A stretch of DNA of 64,000 nt from Acidiluteibacter sp963716125 (GCA_963716125.1 OY970294.1:1984001-2048000), one strand, 5' to 3'. Numbered from the stretch's first letter, positions 1-9,571 are shown. Numbers and translations: made by a program. The notes: generated by a model not told the origin, from the letters alone.

Positions 1-816
1 TGCTCCATTAACCTTCGCAATTGGACTAAAGTTTACTGCATCATTACTAATTTCAACAGTAAAATATTCATTGTTTATTTCAGATAATGTCGTCCATTTA
101 ACTTCAATTTGATTGTTCTCGTTAAACTCTGCCGTAAACTCTGTTAAACTAATAGGTAAAGGTGTGCCGTTTCCATAGGTACAAGAACTAGGGCAATTCA
201 TAGAAGATCCAAAAATAGTAGAAGAATTGGTGGTTTGCACCATGCCATCAACTTGCAAAAATCCAGTTCCTGATATGGTTGAAGTGTTGGTGCTTCTGTA
301 ATCTCCTTTCACAATTATATTTCCATCTACTAGAGCTTGAACTTCATTGGACAAATTTAAATTGCCTTCAATAATCATTACGGCGCAAGATTCTATGGTA
401 AGCTTAGTTTGATTACTAAATTTTGTATTTCCACCTATTCTTAAAGTATCACAACCTCTCAAAATAATTTCACCATTATTTGAAACACTAAAATTTCCTT
501 CAATACTTAGGTTTCCACCGATATCAAATTTACTAGCACCTGATAACCTAATATTGTATTTACTCCCACCAATTGGATCAGTAACAGAACCATTGTTAAT
601 GGTATATGCTGTAGTGCTCGACAAAGAGAGATTGGTATTTAAAGTCATATTATTGGCAATGTTGGCTATGTCTTGATATCCAGGAACTCCATTCGTCCAA
701 TTGCCATTGGTATTCCATAAACCATCATTGGTAGTTGCTGTGTTTTGTGCAAAAGACGCAAAATTGATGCTTTGAAATAGAATGAATAGGGTAAAGGTTA
801 TAATTTGACGTTTCAT
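1..816 (-). CDS. Secreted T9SS-type protein, 3' end outside window
   Basis: An uninterrupted frame of 272 codons runs from an ATG at 816 off the left edge, so the C-terminus is missing. Residues 1-23 form a Sec signal peptide ending SFAQ. The body is rich in Asn, Thr, Gly and Ser with short repeated strands (GNLSIEGNFSVS, GNTKFSN), like a parallel beta-helix or adhesin stalk. Near the left edge comes the LPISLTEFTA followed by WTTLSEINNEYF signature that commonly precedes the sorting domain of Bacteroidota T9SS cargo. An AAGAAG purine run lies just upstream of the ATG. Cell-surface or secreted location is inferred; the specific function is unknown. Confidence 0.75.
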   Translation of the reverse strand, partial: MKRQIITFTLFILFQSINFASFAQNTATTNDGLWNTNGNWTNGVPGYQDIANIANNMTLNTNLSLSSTTAYTINNGSVTDPIGGSKYNIRLSGASKFDIGGNLSIEGNFSVSNNGEIILRGCDTLRIGGNTKFSNQTKLTIESCAVMIIEGNLNLSNEVQALVDGNIIVKGDYRSTNTSTISGTGFLQVDGMVQTTNSSTIFGSSMNCPSSCTYGNGTPLPISLTEFTAEFNENNQIEVKWTTLSEINNEYFTVEISNDAVNFSPIAKVNGA

Positions 817-930
817 AGCTTCTTTTTTTATTAAAATACGAAATTACTTGCATTAAGATCGAAATCATAGCCGATTGCAGGTATCTTTTCGATAAAAACA
901 CAGCTTTGTCCTTTAAGTGGCAGAGAAAAA

Positions 931-1497
931 TCAAATTAAAGCTTGAGAAATGGAAGGCTGCAATTGTGGTAAAATATCTTTTTGAAACCAATCATTCTTT
1001 TTCATCCAAATATTATTTCTAGGTGAGGGGTGGGGCAAAACTATGTATTTGGGCAGATATTCTTCAAAATTAAAAACCCTTTCGGTGAGTGTTCTTTTAT
1101 CTTTTAAGTAATAATCTTGAGCATATTTTCTAATTAGCAGGAGGGTTTTTACTTGTGGCATTTGAGTTAATAACTTTTGATGCCAAAGGGGAGCACATTC
1201 TTTTCTTGGTGGCAGGTCTCCACTTTTACCTTTACCAGGATAGCAAAAACCCATTGGGATAATTCCGATTTTTGGATTATTGTAAAATTGAGATTTATCC
1301 AAACCCATCCATTCTCTCAGTCGATCTCCACTTTTGTCATTCCAAGGTATTCCACTATTATGAACCGCCAAACCTGGTGCTTGACCCACTATTATAATTC
1401 TATTTTCAGAATGAGCATACAACACAGGATTAGCTCCTAATGGTAGAAAAGGCTCACATAAAGTGCATTTTTTTATTTCGGATAGAAGGGTTTTCAA
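931..1497 (-). CDS. Uracil-DNA glycosylase family protein
   Basis: The 188-residue product looks like a small UDG-superfamily enzyme that would remove uracil or another damaged base from DNA. Visible motifs are CTLC at residues 11-14, the motif-1 loop GQAPG at 38-42 followed by HNSGIPWND, and the motif-2 loop HPSPRN at about 156-161. Length matches the single-domain family. The first cysteine pair alone is too little to claim an Fe-S cluster. It stands alone on the minus strand, 16 bp after the small membrane gene upstream in transcription, so the two could be co-transcribed. Family assignment is from motifs; substrate is not determined. Confidence 0.8.
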   Translation of the reverse strand: MKTLLSEIKKCTLCEPFLPLGANPVLYAHSENRIIIVGQAPGLAVHNSGIPWNDKSGDRLREWMGLDKSQFYNNPKIGIIPMGFCYPGKGKSGDLPPRKECAPLWHQKLLTQMPQVKTLLLIRKYAQDYYLKDKRTLTERVFNFEEYLPKYIVLPHPSPRNNIWMKKNDWFQKDILPQLQPSISQALI

Positions 1498-1513
1498 TTG
1501 TTATAGTTTTTAT

Positions 1514-1801
1514 TTAAAAGAATGCCCAAATATACACCTCCGACAACAACCATATAAAAAGTGCCGTTACAATTATTGTCACCACTGAAACCATTATTTT
1601 TCTTTTCTTCTCATGAACAATTCTAGCTTTAATTTTTAATTTTAAAGCTTTCATCTCATTAGGTGTTAATTTTTTATCTTCAAGGTTGCCTTCTTTTTTG
1701 GCCTTAGAAATCTCAGACTTCAATCTAAAATAAGCTCCACGCTTGTTTCTCAATGCAGCATTGTCAACTAATCTATTATATCCATCAACCCCATGTGCCA
1801 T
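1514..1801 (-). CDS. Small C-terminally anchored membrane protein, unknown
   Basis: I do not recognise this 95-residue protein. Residues 1-67 are strongly basic and Lys-rich, with a likely helical stretch, and residues about 68-93 form one hydrophobic segment (MVSVVTIIVTALFIWLLSEV), so it resembles a tail-anchored inner-membrane protein. The start at 1801 is preceded by an A-rich leader. It lies 16 bp ahead of the UDG-family gene in the same orientation. Confidence 0.55.
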   Translation of the reverse strand: MAHGVDGYNRLVDNAALRNKRGAYFRLKSEISKAKKEGNLEDKKLTPNEMKALKLKIKARIVHEKKRKIMVSVVTIIVTALFIWLLSEVYIWAFF

Positions 1802-1890
1802 TATTTAATTTTTTATGAAATATCAGTTGGAGAGACCTTAGAGCTAGATACTAAAGATTAGTTTTCTTCATTAACAACTTAAAAATAAAT

Positions 1891-1918
1891 AATTATAAAT
1901 TATCAATTGTCAATTCTC
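1891..1918. repeat. Short ATTATCAATTGTCAATT intergenic repeat
   Basis: The stretch TTATCAATTGTCAATT between two minus-strand genes is close to a copy at 24047-24068, where TTATCAATTATCAATTGTCAATT appears. Such AATTG tandem motifs look like dispersed low-complexity intergenic repeats. No function can be read from it. Confidence 0.4.
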
Positions 1919-1929
1919 CACTGTAGTTG

Positions 1930-3291
1930 TTATTTAAATATAATCTTATGACTAATATTATCTGTGTCAGTACTAATTTTTAAAACATAAACGCCATTGT
2001 AAGTAGGTTTCTTTTCAATTATAAAATTGTTAGAAAGGATGCTATCAACAGCTACTAATTGACCTTTTAAATCATATAAACGATATTCTTTGGCTTCTAT
2101 AGAGCTATTTATGAGTACTTTTATATCGGTTGAAGAAGGATTAGGAAAAATGATGACCTTATCTTTTTTCAATTGATTATCAATTATAGAAGTGTAATTA
2201 GGATTAGAAATTTTTATAATAGAGTGAGTGCCACTATTAGTTGCTATATACAATTCACCTAAAGGACCAATGGCTATATCTCTTAATCTTCCCCAAACAT
2301 TTGCAAAATACTCATTGTCACTAAGAATACTGTCTTTTTGAGCATTTAAAGGCAGTTGATGAATAGTTTCATCTTTTAATGTGGTTAACAATATACTGTT
2401 TTGGAATTCAGGAATTGCAGGATGATTGTAATAAACTATATCTGAAGTGGCAACAGTAGGAGTCCACGCAAATAAAGGTTCTACTACATTAGAATCTGTG
2501 CAAAAAGTGATTTCATTGGTTGTATTACAAAAACCTTGAACGGTTGGCCAACCATAATTTCTGCCTTTTTTAATAATATTGATTTCATCGTCATTGTTAG
2601 GGCCATGTTCTGAACTGTATAGAAAACCATTGGCTAAAAATAAACCTTGAGGATTTCTATGTCCCCAACTCCAAAGTGGGCTATTTGGGATGGGATTATC
2701 AGTAGGAATGCTACCATCTAAATTTAGACGTAAAATTTTACCAGACAGTATGTTAGTATTTTGTGCAGATGGTTGGTTGATGGCATCACCTGTACTCATA
2801 AAAATATGCCCATTTCCATCTATTTGTAAACGTGATCCATCATGATTGACAGCCGCAGGTATTTGAGCAATCAATGTTTGTTCATTAGTTAACGTATCAT
2901 TAGCTGCATTATAATCAAAACTGACTAATTTCTCTTTTAAGTTGCTGTTTGACCCATAAGTATAAACCACATAAACTTTTGGAGTAGTGCTAAAATTGGG
3001 ATGCAATGCCAAGCCTAGCATTCCACCCTCACCATAATTATTTACGGTGCTTCTAAAATCGAGAATAACTTTATTTTGTTTGTTGACAGGGTTTAAACGA
3101 TTAATTTTTCCAGTTCTTTCTGTGAACCACAAATGATCATCTGAGCCATATTGAACTTCCCAAGGAGTGCTCAAACCACTTATTAAGGTTAAGGTATCTA
3201 CAGTTGTATTGCCAATGGTTAATTGAGCATCAGCATTTTTGGTAAACAATAGCGATATAAATATTAGCGAAGTAAATAGGTGTTTTTTCAT
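1930..3291 (-). CDS. PQQ-type soluble sugar dehydrogenase with T9SS sorting domain
   Basis: The 453-residue protein begins with a signal peptide (residues 1-22, ending NADA). Residues about 30-370 match the glucose/sorbosone dehydrogenase beta-propeller: LSTPWEVQYG, DHLWFTERTGKI, GEGGMLGLALHPNF, VNHDGSRLQIDGNGHIFMSTGD, WSWGHRNPQGL and EHGPNNDDEIN, including the catalytic-type His of the NHDGSRL region. Family members oxidise aldoses with PQQ and pass electrons on. Residues about 380-453 are a type A T9SS C-terminal sorting domain (IFPNPSSTDI, LYDLKGQLV, GVYVLKI), so export across the outer membrane is expected. The substrate is unknown. It appears monocistronic. Confidence 0.85.
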   Translation of the reverse strand: MKKHLFTSLIFISLLFTKNADAQLTIGNTTVDTLTLISGLSTPWEVQYGSDDHLWFTERTGKINRLNPVNKQNKVILDFRSTVNNYGEGGMLGLALHPNFSTTPKVYVVYTYGSNSNLKEKLVSFDYNAANDTLTNEQTLIAQIPAAVNHDGSRLQIDGNGHIFMSTGDAINQPSAQNTNILSGKILRLNLDGSIPTDNPIPNSPLWSWGHRNPQGLFLANGFLYSSEHGPNNDDEINIIKKGRNYGWPTVQGFCNTTNEITFCTDSNVVEPLFAWTPTVATSDIVYYNHPAIPEFQNSILLTTLKDETIHQLPLNAQKDSILSDNEYFANVWGRLRDIAIGPLGELYIATNSGTHSIIKISNPNYTSIIDNQLKKDKVIIFPNPSSTDIKVLINSSIEAKEYRLYDLKGQLVAVDSILSNNFIIEKKPTYNGVYVLKISTDTDNISHKIIFK

Positions 3292-3437
3292 TTTATAAAT
3301 TTTATAAGATTGGCTTAAAGTTAATTAAAAAATAATAGACTTTTAACGTGTTAAAAATTGGAATATTTGCAAAAAGGCCGCTATAGTTTTTATATTGAGA
3401 CACATGCATTGTTAATAAATCTTAATTATAAATATGC

Positions 3438-3464
3438 TTTGTATTTTAAGTTTATGTACTTTTG
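3438..3464 (+). promoter_or_regulatory. Putative Bacteroidota promoter for the 3495 gene
   Basis: TTTG at 3438-3441 and TACTTTTG (TAnnTTTG) at 3457-3464 resemble the -33 and -7 elements of the primary Bacteroidota sigma factor. The spacer of 15 bp is shorter than usual. Transcription would start near 3471, 24 bp before the ATG. Confidence 0.35.
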
Positions 3465-3494
3465 ACTTAATAATTTATAACTAAAATAAAAAAA

Positions 3495-4109
3495 ATGAAA
3501 AAATGTTTATTATCCATAACAGTTATTGCACTATTTATGAGTGTCAATGTTAATGCACAAAGTCGAGATTTTAATGAAGGACAAAGTACAGTTCAAATAG
3601 GATATGGAATAGGAAATTTTGCTCAAGGATTGTTCAAGTTTTCTGAAGGAGAGCCAGGTTACAGTTTTAAAGCTGCGGGACCATTTTTCTTAAAGTATGA
3701 GTATGCAGTATCAGAAAAGATTGGTATTGGGCTTAATGTAGCAGTTGTAACCGCCAATGTGGAATATAAACAAACCTACTCTGATTCATTTGGTAATACT
3801 TCCACTTATACTGAAAATATTGATTGGGTTGGATATAGCTTTTTATTGAGACTAAATCAGCATTTTGGTAATTTAGAAAAATTTGATCCGTATTGGGGAT
3901 TTGGAATGGGTTATAGGAGTAATTCAATTAAATATAGTAATAATGATCCTAATAATAGTGATTCTAATCAAGAAGTAGGATCTATATTCCCTTTTGGCTT
4001 TGAAGCAACAATTGGTTCAAGATACTTATTTACAGACAATTTTGGTGTATATGTAGAAGCAGGTTTTGCAAAAGCTGTAGTTCAGTTTGGTGCGAATATT
4101 AAATTCTAA
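3495..4109 (+). CDS. Outer-membrane beta-barrel protein
   Basis: The 204-residue protein has a signal peptide at residues 1-21 (cleavage after NVNA, before QSRDF) and then alternating hydrophobic/polar strands with frequent aromatic girdle residues, in the style of small OmpA/OprF-like or DUF3575-like eight-stranded barrels: YAVSEKIGIGLNVAVV, YSFLLRLNQHF, WGFGMGYR, ATIGSRYLFTDNFGVYVEAGFAK. It ends in a strand with terminal Phe (NIKF), as expected for BAM recognition. A convergent-free terminator follows at 4129. Specific role unknown. Confidence 0.75.
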   Translation: MKKCLLSITVIALFMSVNVNAQSRDFNEGQSTVQIGYGIGNFAQGLFKFSEGEPGYSFKAAGPFFLKYEYAVSEKIGIGLNVAVVTANVEYKQTYSDSFGNTSTYTENIDWVGYSFLLRLNQHFGNLEKFDPYWGFGMGYRSNSIKYSNNDPNNSDSNQEVGSIFPFGFEATIGSRYLFTDNFGVYVEAGFAKAVVQFGANIKF

Positions 4110-4128
4110 TACTCAGTATTAAATATAT

Positions 4129-4164
4129 AAACGGCTTCAGAAATCTGCTGAAGCCGTTTTAAGG
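4129..4164. terminator. Strong intrinsic terminator hairpin
   Basis: AAACGGCTTCAG at 4129-4140 pairs perfectly over 12 bp with CTGAAGCCGTTT at 4148-4159 around a 7-base loop, followed by a short T stretch. It ends the 3495 barrel gene and separates it from the 4216 lipoprotein gene. Confidence 0.85.
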
Positions 4165-4215
4165 TCTTGAATTTATATATTTAACTTGATTATAAATTAA
4201 TTAGGGTTTATTATC

Positions 4216-4977
4216 ATGAAAGTACTTTGTATCGTGCTTAATTTTACTTTTTTATTAAGTTCTTGTGTGTTTTATAAACCTGCCAAAATAAATTCACCCA
4301 TGTTGCAAAACAAGGGAGATGGGCATATAGCTGCATCAATTGGAACTGGAACTAATGTGAATGCAAGTTACAGTCCATTAGAGAATCTTGTTTTAATTGG
4401 TAATTATCACAATGCTTTTAATTCAGTAGAAAACTATATTGATCCTGTGTCAGCCCTTGAAACAGAATTATTTAATTATAAGAATCAACAATTTGAGTTT
4501 GGTATTGGTTATTATCAACCTAAATTGTTTAATAAGGTATATATTAATTTGATTGCTGGTTATGGTTTTGGAGAATCGGGAACAGGTATAGATTTAAGTT
4601 TTTTTTCATATGAGAAATTTGGTTATGAAGCTAAATTTCACAATTTTTTTATACAATCCACTTTTGGGACTAATTTAGATAATGATTTTGTTTTTGGCAT
4701 TGGAGGAAAGCTTAATTTTTTAAACTTTTACGATTATCAATCTACAGTTGCTCCAAGAGGATACACTGACACTACTTTTTTTTCAGTAGATACTAAGATT
4801 CTATTTCAACCATTTGTAAATTTTAGATTTAATCCAGGAGTTTTAGGATTTGAAACTTATTTTGGTTTAGCCTTTAGTAATGAAAATCCATTCTTTACTT
4901 ATAGAAATTATGATTTTGGAGTAGGATTGCATGTAGATATTGGCAAGTTTAGAGATTATGTTAGAAGTAGAAGATAA
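4216..4977 (+). CDS. Lipoprotein with beta-barrel-like body
   Basis: The 253-residue protein carries a lipoprotein signal: hydrophobic residues 3-15 then LLSSC, with Cys17 as the lipidation site. The rest is rich in alternating strands and Gly/Phe/Tyr (HIAASIGTGTNVNASY, FEFGIGYYQP, LIAGYGFGESGTG, FVFGIGGKLNF, GVGLHVDIG), like an outer-membrane barrel, although lipidated barrels are uncommon. It follows the terminator at 4129, so it probably has its own promoter. Function unknown. The combination of lipobox and barrel-like strands is the notable feature. Confidence 0.65.
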   Translation: MKVLCIVLNFTFLLSSCVFYKPAKINSPMLQNKGDGHIAASIGTGTNVNASYSPLENLVLIGNYHNAFNSVENYIDPVSALETELFNYKNQQFEFGIGYYQPKLFNKVYINLIAGYGFGESGTGIDLSFFSYEKFGYEAKFHNFFIQSTFGTNLDNDFVFGIGGKLNFLNFYDYQSTVAPRGYTDTTFFSVDTKILFQPFVNFRFNPGVLGFETYFGLAFSNENPFFTYRNYDFGVGLHVDIGKFRDYVRSRR

Positions 4978-5009
4978 AAAACGGATTCAAATTAAATTTA
5001 AAGATTACT

Positions 5010-6567
5010 TTAAAGAGCTGTTCTTATAAAGTTAATTCTTAATTGATTCCCTTGTTTCATAATTCTAATGTCTTTAAATCCTATTCTTTGAAAATTCTGA
5101 ATAAGTTCGTTCATTGTTGTTACTATTCTTGAATCCAAAGTTAAAATTACTAATTTGGAATCATTATCTATATTTTTTTTGTCCAGTGTAAGAGTCATAG
5201 TGCCAGCTATAAGGTAATTATTTAAAATTATATTTGTATTTGATATTGAAATATTCTTACCATTAAAAGGAAATTGTAAAGTACAGCTAGGTAAATACAA
5301 ACCCGTAAAACCTTTTAGTAAAGTATCTAACTTATTGTAATGTTGATCTTTAACATTACTAATACGATTAGAAGAATCAGTTAAAAATAGAGGGTAATCG
5401 TAAGCTTTAATATATTGATAACGATTATTCTTAGAGCCTATAAATATTATACTGTCAAAATCTAAACGAATTTTAGTTCCTGTAATTTCTGTTGGCGTAA
5501 TACAAATCTTATTGATTTGGAAGTCCATACCATCCATAGTAGAATAATTTACTTCAGAAACCTCACATAATATTCGACTTTGGGAACTTTTTAAATTTCT
5601 AATAGGATTATATTTTCTTATAATAGCTGTATCTAATTCTATATTAATTTTTTTGCAACCCAAGGTCGCATTAACTTGAGGATAAATAGTTCTATCCATA
5701 CTTTGAATAGTAATGTATCCCAAATTCTCTCTAAAAATACTTAATACTTTATTGATTTCAGCTTCATCATTTTTTGCAATTCCACTTTCATCGAGTATAA
5801 ATTCTTCCATCAAAAAATCAGCAAAATCAATATTTTTTCTATTCAATTCTAAAATTATTAATTTTATTACTTCACTAGGATCATCTAAGTTTAATTTTAT
5901 TGAAGTAGTATACTTTTTATTAAATCTATTTATGAAATGTTCTATTTCTAAGTCTTCAGAATTAAATAATTGATTAAAAATTATATTCTCTTTATTATAC
6001 TCTGACATCCTAAGTAAAATATATAAATAGGAACTTGAACTTCTATCAAAAGAGTCGGATTCAAAGCCATTTATATATCGTTGCATGGAATTTATATAAC
6101 TCAGACTGATTGGTAGCTCAAAGCTGCCATTTTCATTCGTACAAGGTGTAAGGTTTACGGTAAATGTTTTAGTAGGATTAAATATACGTATTGGTAAATA
6201 ACCAAAAGTTTTCATGTAATAACCCGTGTTTCCCAAAGTTGCATGAGTTACTAAATCTTTAAAATAAGTTTTACTATAAAAATTCTCATTTCCTGCGTAC
6301 TCCCAACCTTGTTTGTTTAATGAACGCATTATAAGGCGTTAAAAAATCTAGTGGAGTAAGGTATTTCGTTTTCTTTTCCAAAAATTGATAACATTCACAA
6401 ATGGAATCAGGCACGATTACACTATTTCTAATTTCCACTTCTTTAAAATCTTGAGAAAAAGCTAATTTCGAAATTGCAAATAAAGAATATAATAATGTGA
6501 GGCGAAAGGATTCATTAAAATAACTAAGGTTTATGATAGAGTTACGAGATTTGTATTTAGAATGCAT
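5010..6567 (-). pseudogene. Secreted protein of unknown function, split by a frameshift
   Basis: Two overlapping frames on the minus strand read as one protein. The first (6567 to 6286, 93 codons) has a late signal peptide ending LAFSQ at about residue 39 and then mature sequence up to LDFLTPYNAF. The second (6329 to 5010, 439 codons) has no signal peptide and starts abruptly with RSLNKQGWEYAG. Joining them needs a skip of one base near 6320-6330, so the sequence has one extra base relative to an intact gene. I do not recognise the body. It contains Leu/Ile-rich and Asn-rich stretches and a C-terminal NFQRIGFKDI segment. Translation of the second part as a cytoplasmic protein is the alternative. 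Confidence 0.55.
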
Positions 6568-6727
6568 AAATTTGAATTAATCTCACTTTTTAAAATTATA
6601 CCAATTAGCATTTTTAAATACATCATTTAATTTATAAATATTAAAGCTATTAAAAATGCATAAGTGGTAAATGCCGAGCTGCTTATAAAGGAGTACACGA
6701 GGTACGAAGTATACGACATTTAGAAGC

Positions 6728-7408
6728 TTAATCGGTATTACTCAAATCAATGATTACTTCTGTAGAAGAACAGTAGGTCCTTTCATAGGCAGCACTACCA
6801 TAATTGCCATAATTTTTATTTCTATCTCTAACTTTAAATATATTCTCCCTACCAACGGACCAATTCATTTTTTGGCGACCAGTATTAGCTAAATAAATAA
6901 AAGTATCAACTGGAATGTTATCATTAATTGGACCAACATATACTCTTTGAATTGGGTAATAATGTTCAATAAAAAGAGTGTCAGTAATGGATAAGTTTGC
7001 CCCACCTATAGTTCTAAAAAATACAGTGTCATTAGGATGTGTAACATAATCAAGTGTTAAATTTTTATACATGACCACCTCATCAACTAAAGGAATATAA
7101 GTATTAGGGAAGCCATCAACTGTAAATTCAATTTCCATCTGTTCAGATTGACCTTTGGAAAATACCTTTTCATCTTGATAGGAAGCTTCATAATAACCAT
7201 TACTATCGGTAATAACTTCTGCTAAAACTTTTACCTTTATACTAGTAATTTTAGGTTTTATAGATCTAAACCTTAATTTAGAGTTAACCCTTGGAGTGCT
7301 ACAATTCTCTAAGAAATGCCCCTTAATGGTATAGGTGTTAAGTGGCACTTCTTCTTTTTTACAACTTATTAGGAGCAATATGCTGAGAAAAAATATTAAA
7401 GTTTTCAT
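6728..7408 (-). CDS. Tandem lipoprotein paralog 3 (last of three)
   Basis: The 226-residue protein has a lipoprotein signal with LLLISC (Cys16) followed by KKEE, a common Bacteroidota start for surface or periplasmic lipoproteins. The body is beta-rich, with the conserved family segments TYTIKGHFLENCS, KVLAEVITDSNGYYEASYQ, VFFRTIGGANLS and NYGNYGSAAYERTYCSS. The early part (TIKGHF...DSNGYYEA) resembles a carboxypeptidase-regulatory or transthyretin-like fold, an inference only. It lies 7 bp after its sister gene. A 226-bp stretch (7081-7306) is identical to the sister gene while the C-terminal part differs. Confidence 0.7.
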   Translation of the reverse strand: MKTLIFFLSILLLISCKKEEVPLNTYTIKGHFLENCSTPRVNSKLRFRSIKPKITSIKVKVLAEVITDSNGYYEASYQDEKVFSKGQSEQMEIEFTVDGFPNTYIPLVDEVVMYKNLTLDYVTHPNDTVFFRTIGGANLSITDTLFIEHYYPIQRVYVGPINDNIPVDTFIYLANTGRQKMNWSVGRENIFKVRDRNKNYGNYGSAAYERTYCSSTEVIIDLSNTD

Positions 7409-7415
7409 ATTAACC

Positions 7416-8102
7416 TTACTTTTTAAAATTGCTCAAATCAATAATGACTTCTGTAAAAGAACAATACGTTCTTTCATAGGGTACACCTCCATAATTTCCA
7501 TAATTACTATTTCTTTCTCTTTTAATTTTAATATTTTCTCTACCAACAGACCAAAAAACTGCTTGAAGCCTTCCTGGATTATATAAATAAACAACTGTAT
7601 CTATTGGTATATTATCATTAACAGGGCCAACAGCAATACCAAAAATATTATTGTCAAGTATCAAAAATAGAGTATCTGTAATACTTAAATTAGCACCACC
7701 TATTGTTCTAAAAAATACAGTGTCATTAGGATGAGTAACATAATTGAGTGTTAAATTTTTATACATGACCACATCATCAACTAAAGGAATATAAGTATTA
7801 GGGAAGCCATCAACTGTAAATTCAATTTCCATCTGTTCAGATTGACCTTTGGAAAATACCTTTTCATCTTGATAGGAAGCTTCATAATAACCATTACTAT
7901 CGGTAATAACTTCTGCTAAAACTTTTACCTTTATACTAGTAATTTTAGGTTTTATAGATCTAAACCTTAATTTAGAGTTAACCCTTGGAGTGCTACAATT
8001 TTCTAAGAAATGCCCCTTTATAGTATAGGTGTTAAGTGGCAATTCTTCTTTTTTACAACTTATTAGGAGCAATATGCTAAGGAAAATTATTAAATTTTTC
8101 AT
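7416..8102 (-). CDS. Tandem lipoprotein paralog 2 (middle of three)
   Basis: The 228-residue product has the same plan as its neighbours: signal with LLLISC (Cys16), KKEE, TYTIKGHFLENCS, a beta-rich core with DSNGYYEA, VFFRTIGGANLS and a C-terminal NYGNYGG...TYCSF region. Spacing to the genes on each side is 7 bp, so the three form one operon. Bases 7775-8000 are identical to 7081-7306 of the downstream paralog, pointing to recent duplication or gene conversion limited to the N-terminal half. Function is unknown. Confidence 0.7.
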   Translation of the reverse strand: MKNLIIFLSILLLISCKKEELPLNTYTIKGHFLENCSTPRVNSKLRFRSIKPKITSIKVKVLAEVITDSNGYYEASYQDEKVFSKGQSEQMEIEFTVDGFPNTYIPLVDDVVMYKNLTLNYVTHPNDTVFFRTIGGANLSITDTLFLILDNNIFGIAVGPVNDNIPIDTVVYLYNPGRLQAVFWSVGRENIKIKRERNSNYGNYGGVPYERTYCSFTEVIIDLSNFKK

Positions 8103-8109
8103 AAAACCA

Positions 8110-8787
8110 TTACTTTTTGAAATTTCTTAAATCAATTATAATTTCTACTGAAGAGCAAATGTTTCTCTCGTAAGATCTACTGCCATAATTTCCATAATTT
8201 TGATTCCTGTTTCTCATAGTTTTGGTATTCTTAATACCAACAGACCAATCAACGGATTGCCTGCCAAAATTTGATAGATAAACAAAGGTGTCTATTGGAA
8301 TATTGTCATTAAATGGTCCTATGAAAAATCTATTAATATAGTTTTCATGTTGAATAAACAAAGTATCGGTATTGCTTAAATTAACACCTCCTATCGTTCT
8401 AAAATATGCTGTGTCATTGGGACGTAAAACATGATCAATAGTATAATTTTTATACAATTCAGCCCTTATTTTATCACTTGAAAAACCTTTAGCACTAAAA
8501 TAAATTCTAAGTTCTCCGTTTTGCCCTTTTTTATATACTCTTTCACTTTGATAAGTAGCTTTATAATAACCTTGTGAGTCAACAGTAGCTTCTCCTAATT
8601 TTTCTGTTCTTATACTAGTGATTCTAGATTTTAAAGAATAAAGACTTATTTTTGATTCCACTCCTAGAGTACTACAATCTTTTAAAAAACGGCCTTCTAT
8701 TGTATAAGTATGGATTGGTAATTCTTCTTTTCTACAGCTAGCTAGAATTAAGATAGGTATCAATAAGAAAATCAACTTTCTTAGCAT
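8110..8787 (-). CDS. Tandem lipoprotein paralog 1 (first of three)
   Basis: The 225-residue product starts with a lipoprotein signal (LILASC, then RKEE) and shares the layout of the two downstream genes, but is clearly more diverged from them (TYTIEGRFLKDCS, DSQGYYKATYQ, AYFRTIGGVNLS, NYGNYGSRSYERNICSS). It is promoter-proximal in the three-gene operon. The divergence suggests this copy separated first and the other two were later homogenised. Function is unknown. Confidence 0.7.
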   Translation of the reverse strand: MLRKLIFLLIPILILASCRKEELPIHTYTIEGRFLKDCSTLGVESKISLYSLKSRITSIRTEKLGEATVDSQGYYKATYQSERVYKKGQNGELRIYFSAKGFSSDKIRAELYKNYTIDHVLRPNDTAYFRTIGGVNLSNTDTLFIQHENYINRFFIGPFNDNIPIDTFVYLSNFGRQSVDWSVGIKNTKTMRNRNQNYGNYGSRSYERNICSSVEIIIDLRNFKK

Positions 8788-8860
8788 CTTTTTCTGGGTT
8801 TAAGATTTCTTATAAATTTAAGAAGAAATATTTAATTCATAAAATTAGTACTTTTATCTT

Positions 8861-9571
8861 ATGTGTACACTTACTATTATTCCCCAAAAAGACGATTTTA
8901 TTCTAACTTCCAACAGAGATGAAGCTAAAAGTAGAAGTTTGGCTCAATTTCCTGTTTATGCTAAATACCTTGAAAAAAAAGTGCTTTTTCCGCAAGATGG
9001 CGATGCCAAAGGTAGTTGGATAGCCATGAATGATTCTAGAGTAGTTTGCTTATTAAATGGTGCTTATAAAAAACATAAACACCAGCCACCCTATAGAAAA
9101 AGTAGAGGAATAGTCTTATTGGATTGTTTCAATTATATAGATTTTGAACAATATACTTTTGATTATAACTTTGACAATATTGAGCCATTTACTATTGTAT
9201 GCCTCGATTATAAACCTGAACTAGCCATCTATGAATTTCAGTGGGATGGTCTTCTAGTTAACTTTAGAGAGTTGAATCCCAAAGAAGCACATATCATTTC
9301 GTCTGTTCCATTGTATCCTAAAAAAGTGAGAAAAGAAAGAGAAAAGTTATTCGCAGAATTTCTTTCCAATAAAAATGGTATTAATCCTGAAGAGGTTATT
9401 CAGTTTCATCGTTTTGGAGGAAGTGATTTACAGCCTAATATTCAGTTGGACGAAAGTCATTTTGTGCGGACAGTTTCCATTACTTCAGTTTTAAAAAAAG
9501 GGAAAGAATTATCTATGGATTATTATGATTTGATACAGAAAGAGCAGAAAAGCGAGCTCTTTAATTCTTAA
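8861..9571 (+). CDS. NRDE (TANGO2-like) family protein
   Basis: The 236-residue protein begins MCTLT and carries the family-defining NRDE at residues 18-21. Cys2 could become N-terminal after Met removal, as in Ntn-hydrolase-like proteins. Other conserved features are GSWIAMND, LLNGAYKKH and SRGIVLLD. Family members are cytoplasmic in bacteria and their reaction is not settled; the eukaryotic relative TANGO2 is linked to lipid and haem metabolism. Its stop codon overlaps the end of the convergent gene at 9568. Confidence 0.8.
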   Translation: MCTLTIIPQKDDFILTSNRDEAKSRSLAQFPVYAKYLEKKVLFPQDGDAKGSWIAMNDSRVVCLLNGAYKKHKHQPPYRKSRGIVLLDCFNYIDFEQYTFDYNFDNIEPFTIVCLDYKPELAIYEFQWDGLLVNFRELNPKEAHIISSVPLYPKKVRKEREKLFAEFLSNKNGINPEEVIQFHRFGGSDLQPNIQLDESHFVRTVSITSVLKKGKELSMDYYDLIQKEQKSELFNS

